A stretch of DNA of 64,000 bases from Hymenolepis diminuta (taxonomy: Eukaryota > Platyhelminthes > Cestoda > Cyclophyllidea > Hymenolepididae), in NCBI GenBank assembly GCA_900708905.1, contig CAADRB010000008.1:2378445-2442444 (forward strand). Direction: 5' to 3'. The position numbers were made by a program, and so were the translations under genes. Shown here one piece after another: positions 63,501 through 64,000 of the stretch. The first letter of the stretch is position 1, and each line of letters opens with the position of its first letter. The notes under the pieces are model-generated. The model saw only the letters and a program-made list of their open reading frames with translations. It did no database searches and was not told where the DNA came from.

Positions 63501-64000
63501 TACCAATAACGTTCTCTTCAATAAAAGGCGATAAATCTTTGAGTACACTTCATAATATGTGCTTCGACTGCCAAGAATTTGTTCTGGAATACTAACAGAT
63601 TGAACGAAAATACAATTTACTCTCAACTGCCAATGATTAGCAACCCGCGTAATTAGTCATTTGAGCTACTTTTCGGATAATTCGAGGTGGGAATGTATAA
63701 AAAAGTAAAGAACGGTACTACTATACCTCTTCGTAAAATACACAGACTATCAGTAAGAAAAACTGAAGTCATTGACAGAGCAGCTAAGTACATATCTACA
63801 TAGTTAAATACGGAGAGTTCGAGACACTCATTTATATTGATTAACAACATCCCAAGTAGGAATTGCCGATAAAGTACCTTTCGTGAATATCGATAGGGAT
63901 GAAATAAGAAAAAGCAAGAACATTAACTTTCACAGATCGGATTAGATGATTATAATTCAAACTAAATCACCGGGAAAATGTAAGGAAACAAAATTGATTT

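Larger units (their letters stand above)
58570..64000. other. Region upstream of the BTBD10-like exons; no supported gene
   Basis: The missing 5' exon(s) and promoter of the minus-strand gene should lie here or beyond the window, but none could be identified. Besides the repeats at 58932-59110 and 60250-60505 the DNA is AT-rich. Short ORFs (61783-62013, 62867-63094, 63157-63384) have no recognisable motif. Confidence 0.35.

Overview
The window looks like nuclear DNA of a flatworm, most likely a parasitic one such as a tapeworm or fluke. Four recognisable animal genes are split by GT-AG introns, several of them only about 27-38 nt long. The DNA is AT-rich, repeats fill the intergenic space, and one gene appears to take its start codon from a trans-spliced leader, a known flatworm trait. 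The species cannot be named from the sequence alone. No tRNA, rRNA or CRISPR array was seen.

Left part (0.8-19.1 kb). Three conserved genes lie on the + strand: an ARL2BP/BART-like gene (780-1617, six exons), a TTLL12-like gene (7544-14977, ten exons, 694 residues) and an ATRAID-like membrane protein (15808-16645, five exons, no genomic start ATG). A decayed Ty3/gypsy element (about 3.8-6.6 kb, minus strand) sits between the first two. An unrecognised Cys-rich gene with very short introns lies on the minus strand at 18078-19066; its 5' end was not found. The exon chains were built by matching splice sites, reading phase and family alignment from memory, so boundaries are predictions.

Middle part (19-45 kb). 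I see no conserved gene here. The main structure is a pair of nearly identical inverted repeats (25127-26124 minus, 38026-39190 plus) about 12 kb apart. Both carry the same broken integrase-like sequence, and one copy has lost 167 bp. An ORF pair open in two frames on the minus strand (34053-34758) may be a gene of unknown function. Several other dispersed repeat families occur.

Right part (46-58.6 kb). A BTBD10/KCTD20-like gene runs on the minus strand, with five coding exons found and large introns that hold tRNA-like SINE copies and other repeats. Its BTB domain is interrupted by a long acidic-then-basic low-complexity insert. Its 5' end was not found; 58.6-64 kb shows only repeats and AT-rich sequence.

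Functionally, ARL2BP, TTLL12 and BTBD10/KCTD20 are linked to small-GTPase/cilium, tubulin and kinase-signalling biology respectively. Nothing here suggests that they act as one pathway; they are ordinary neighbouring housekeeping genes.
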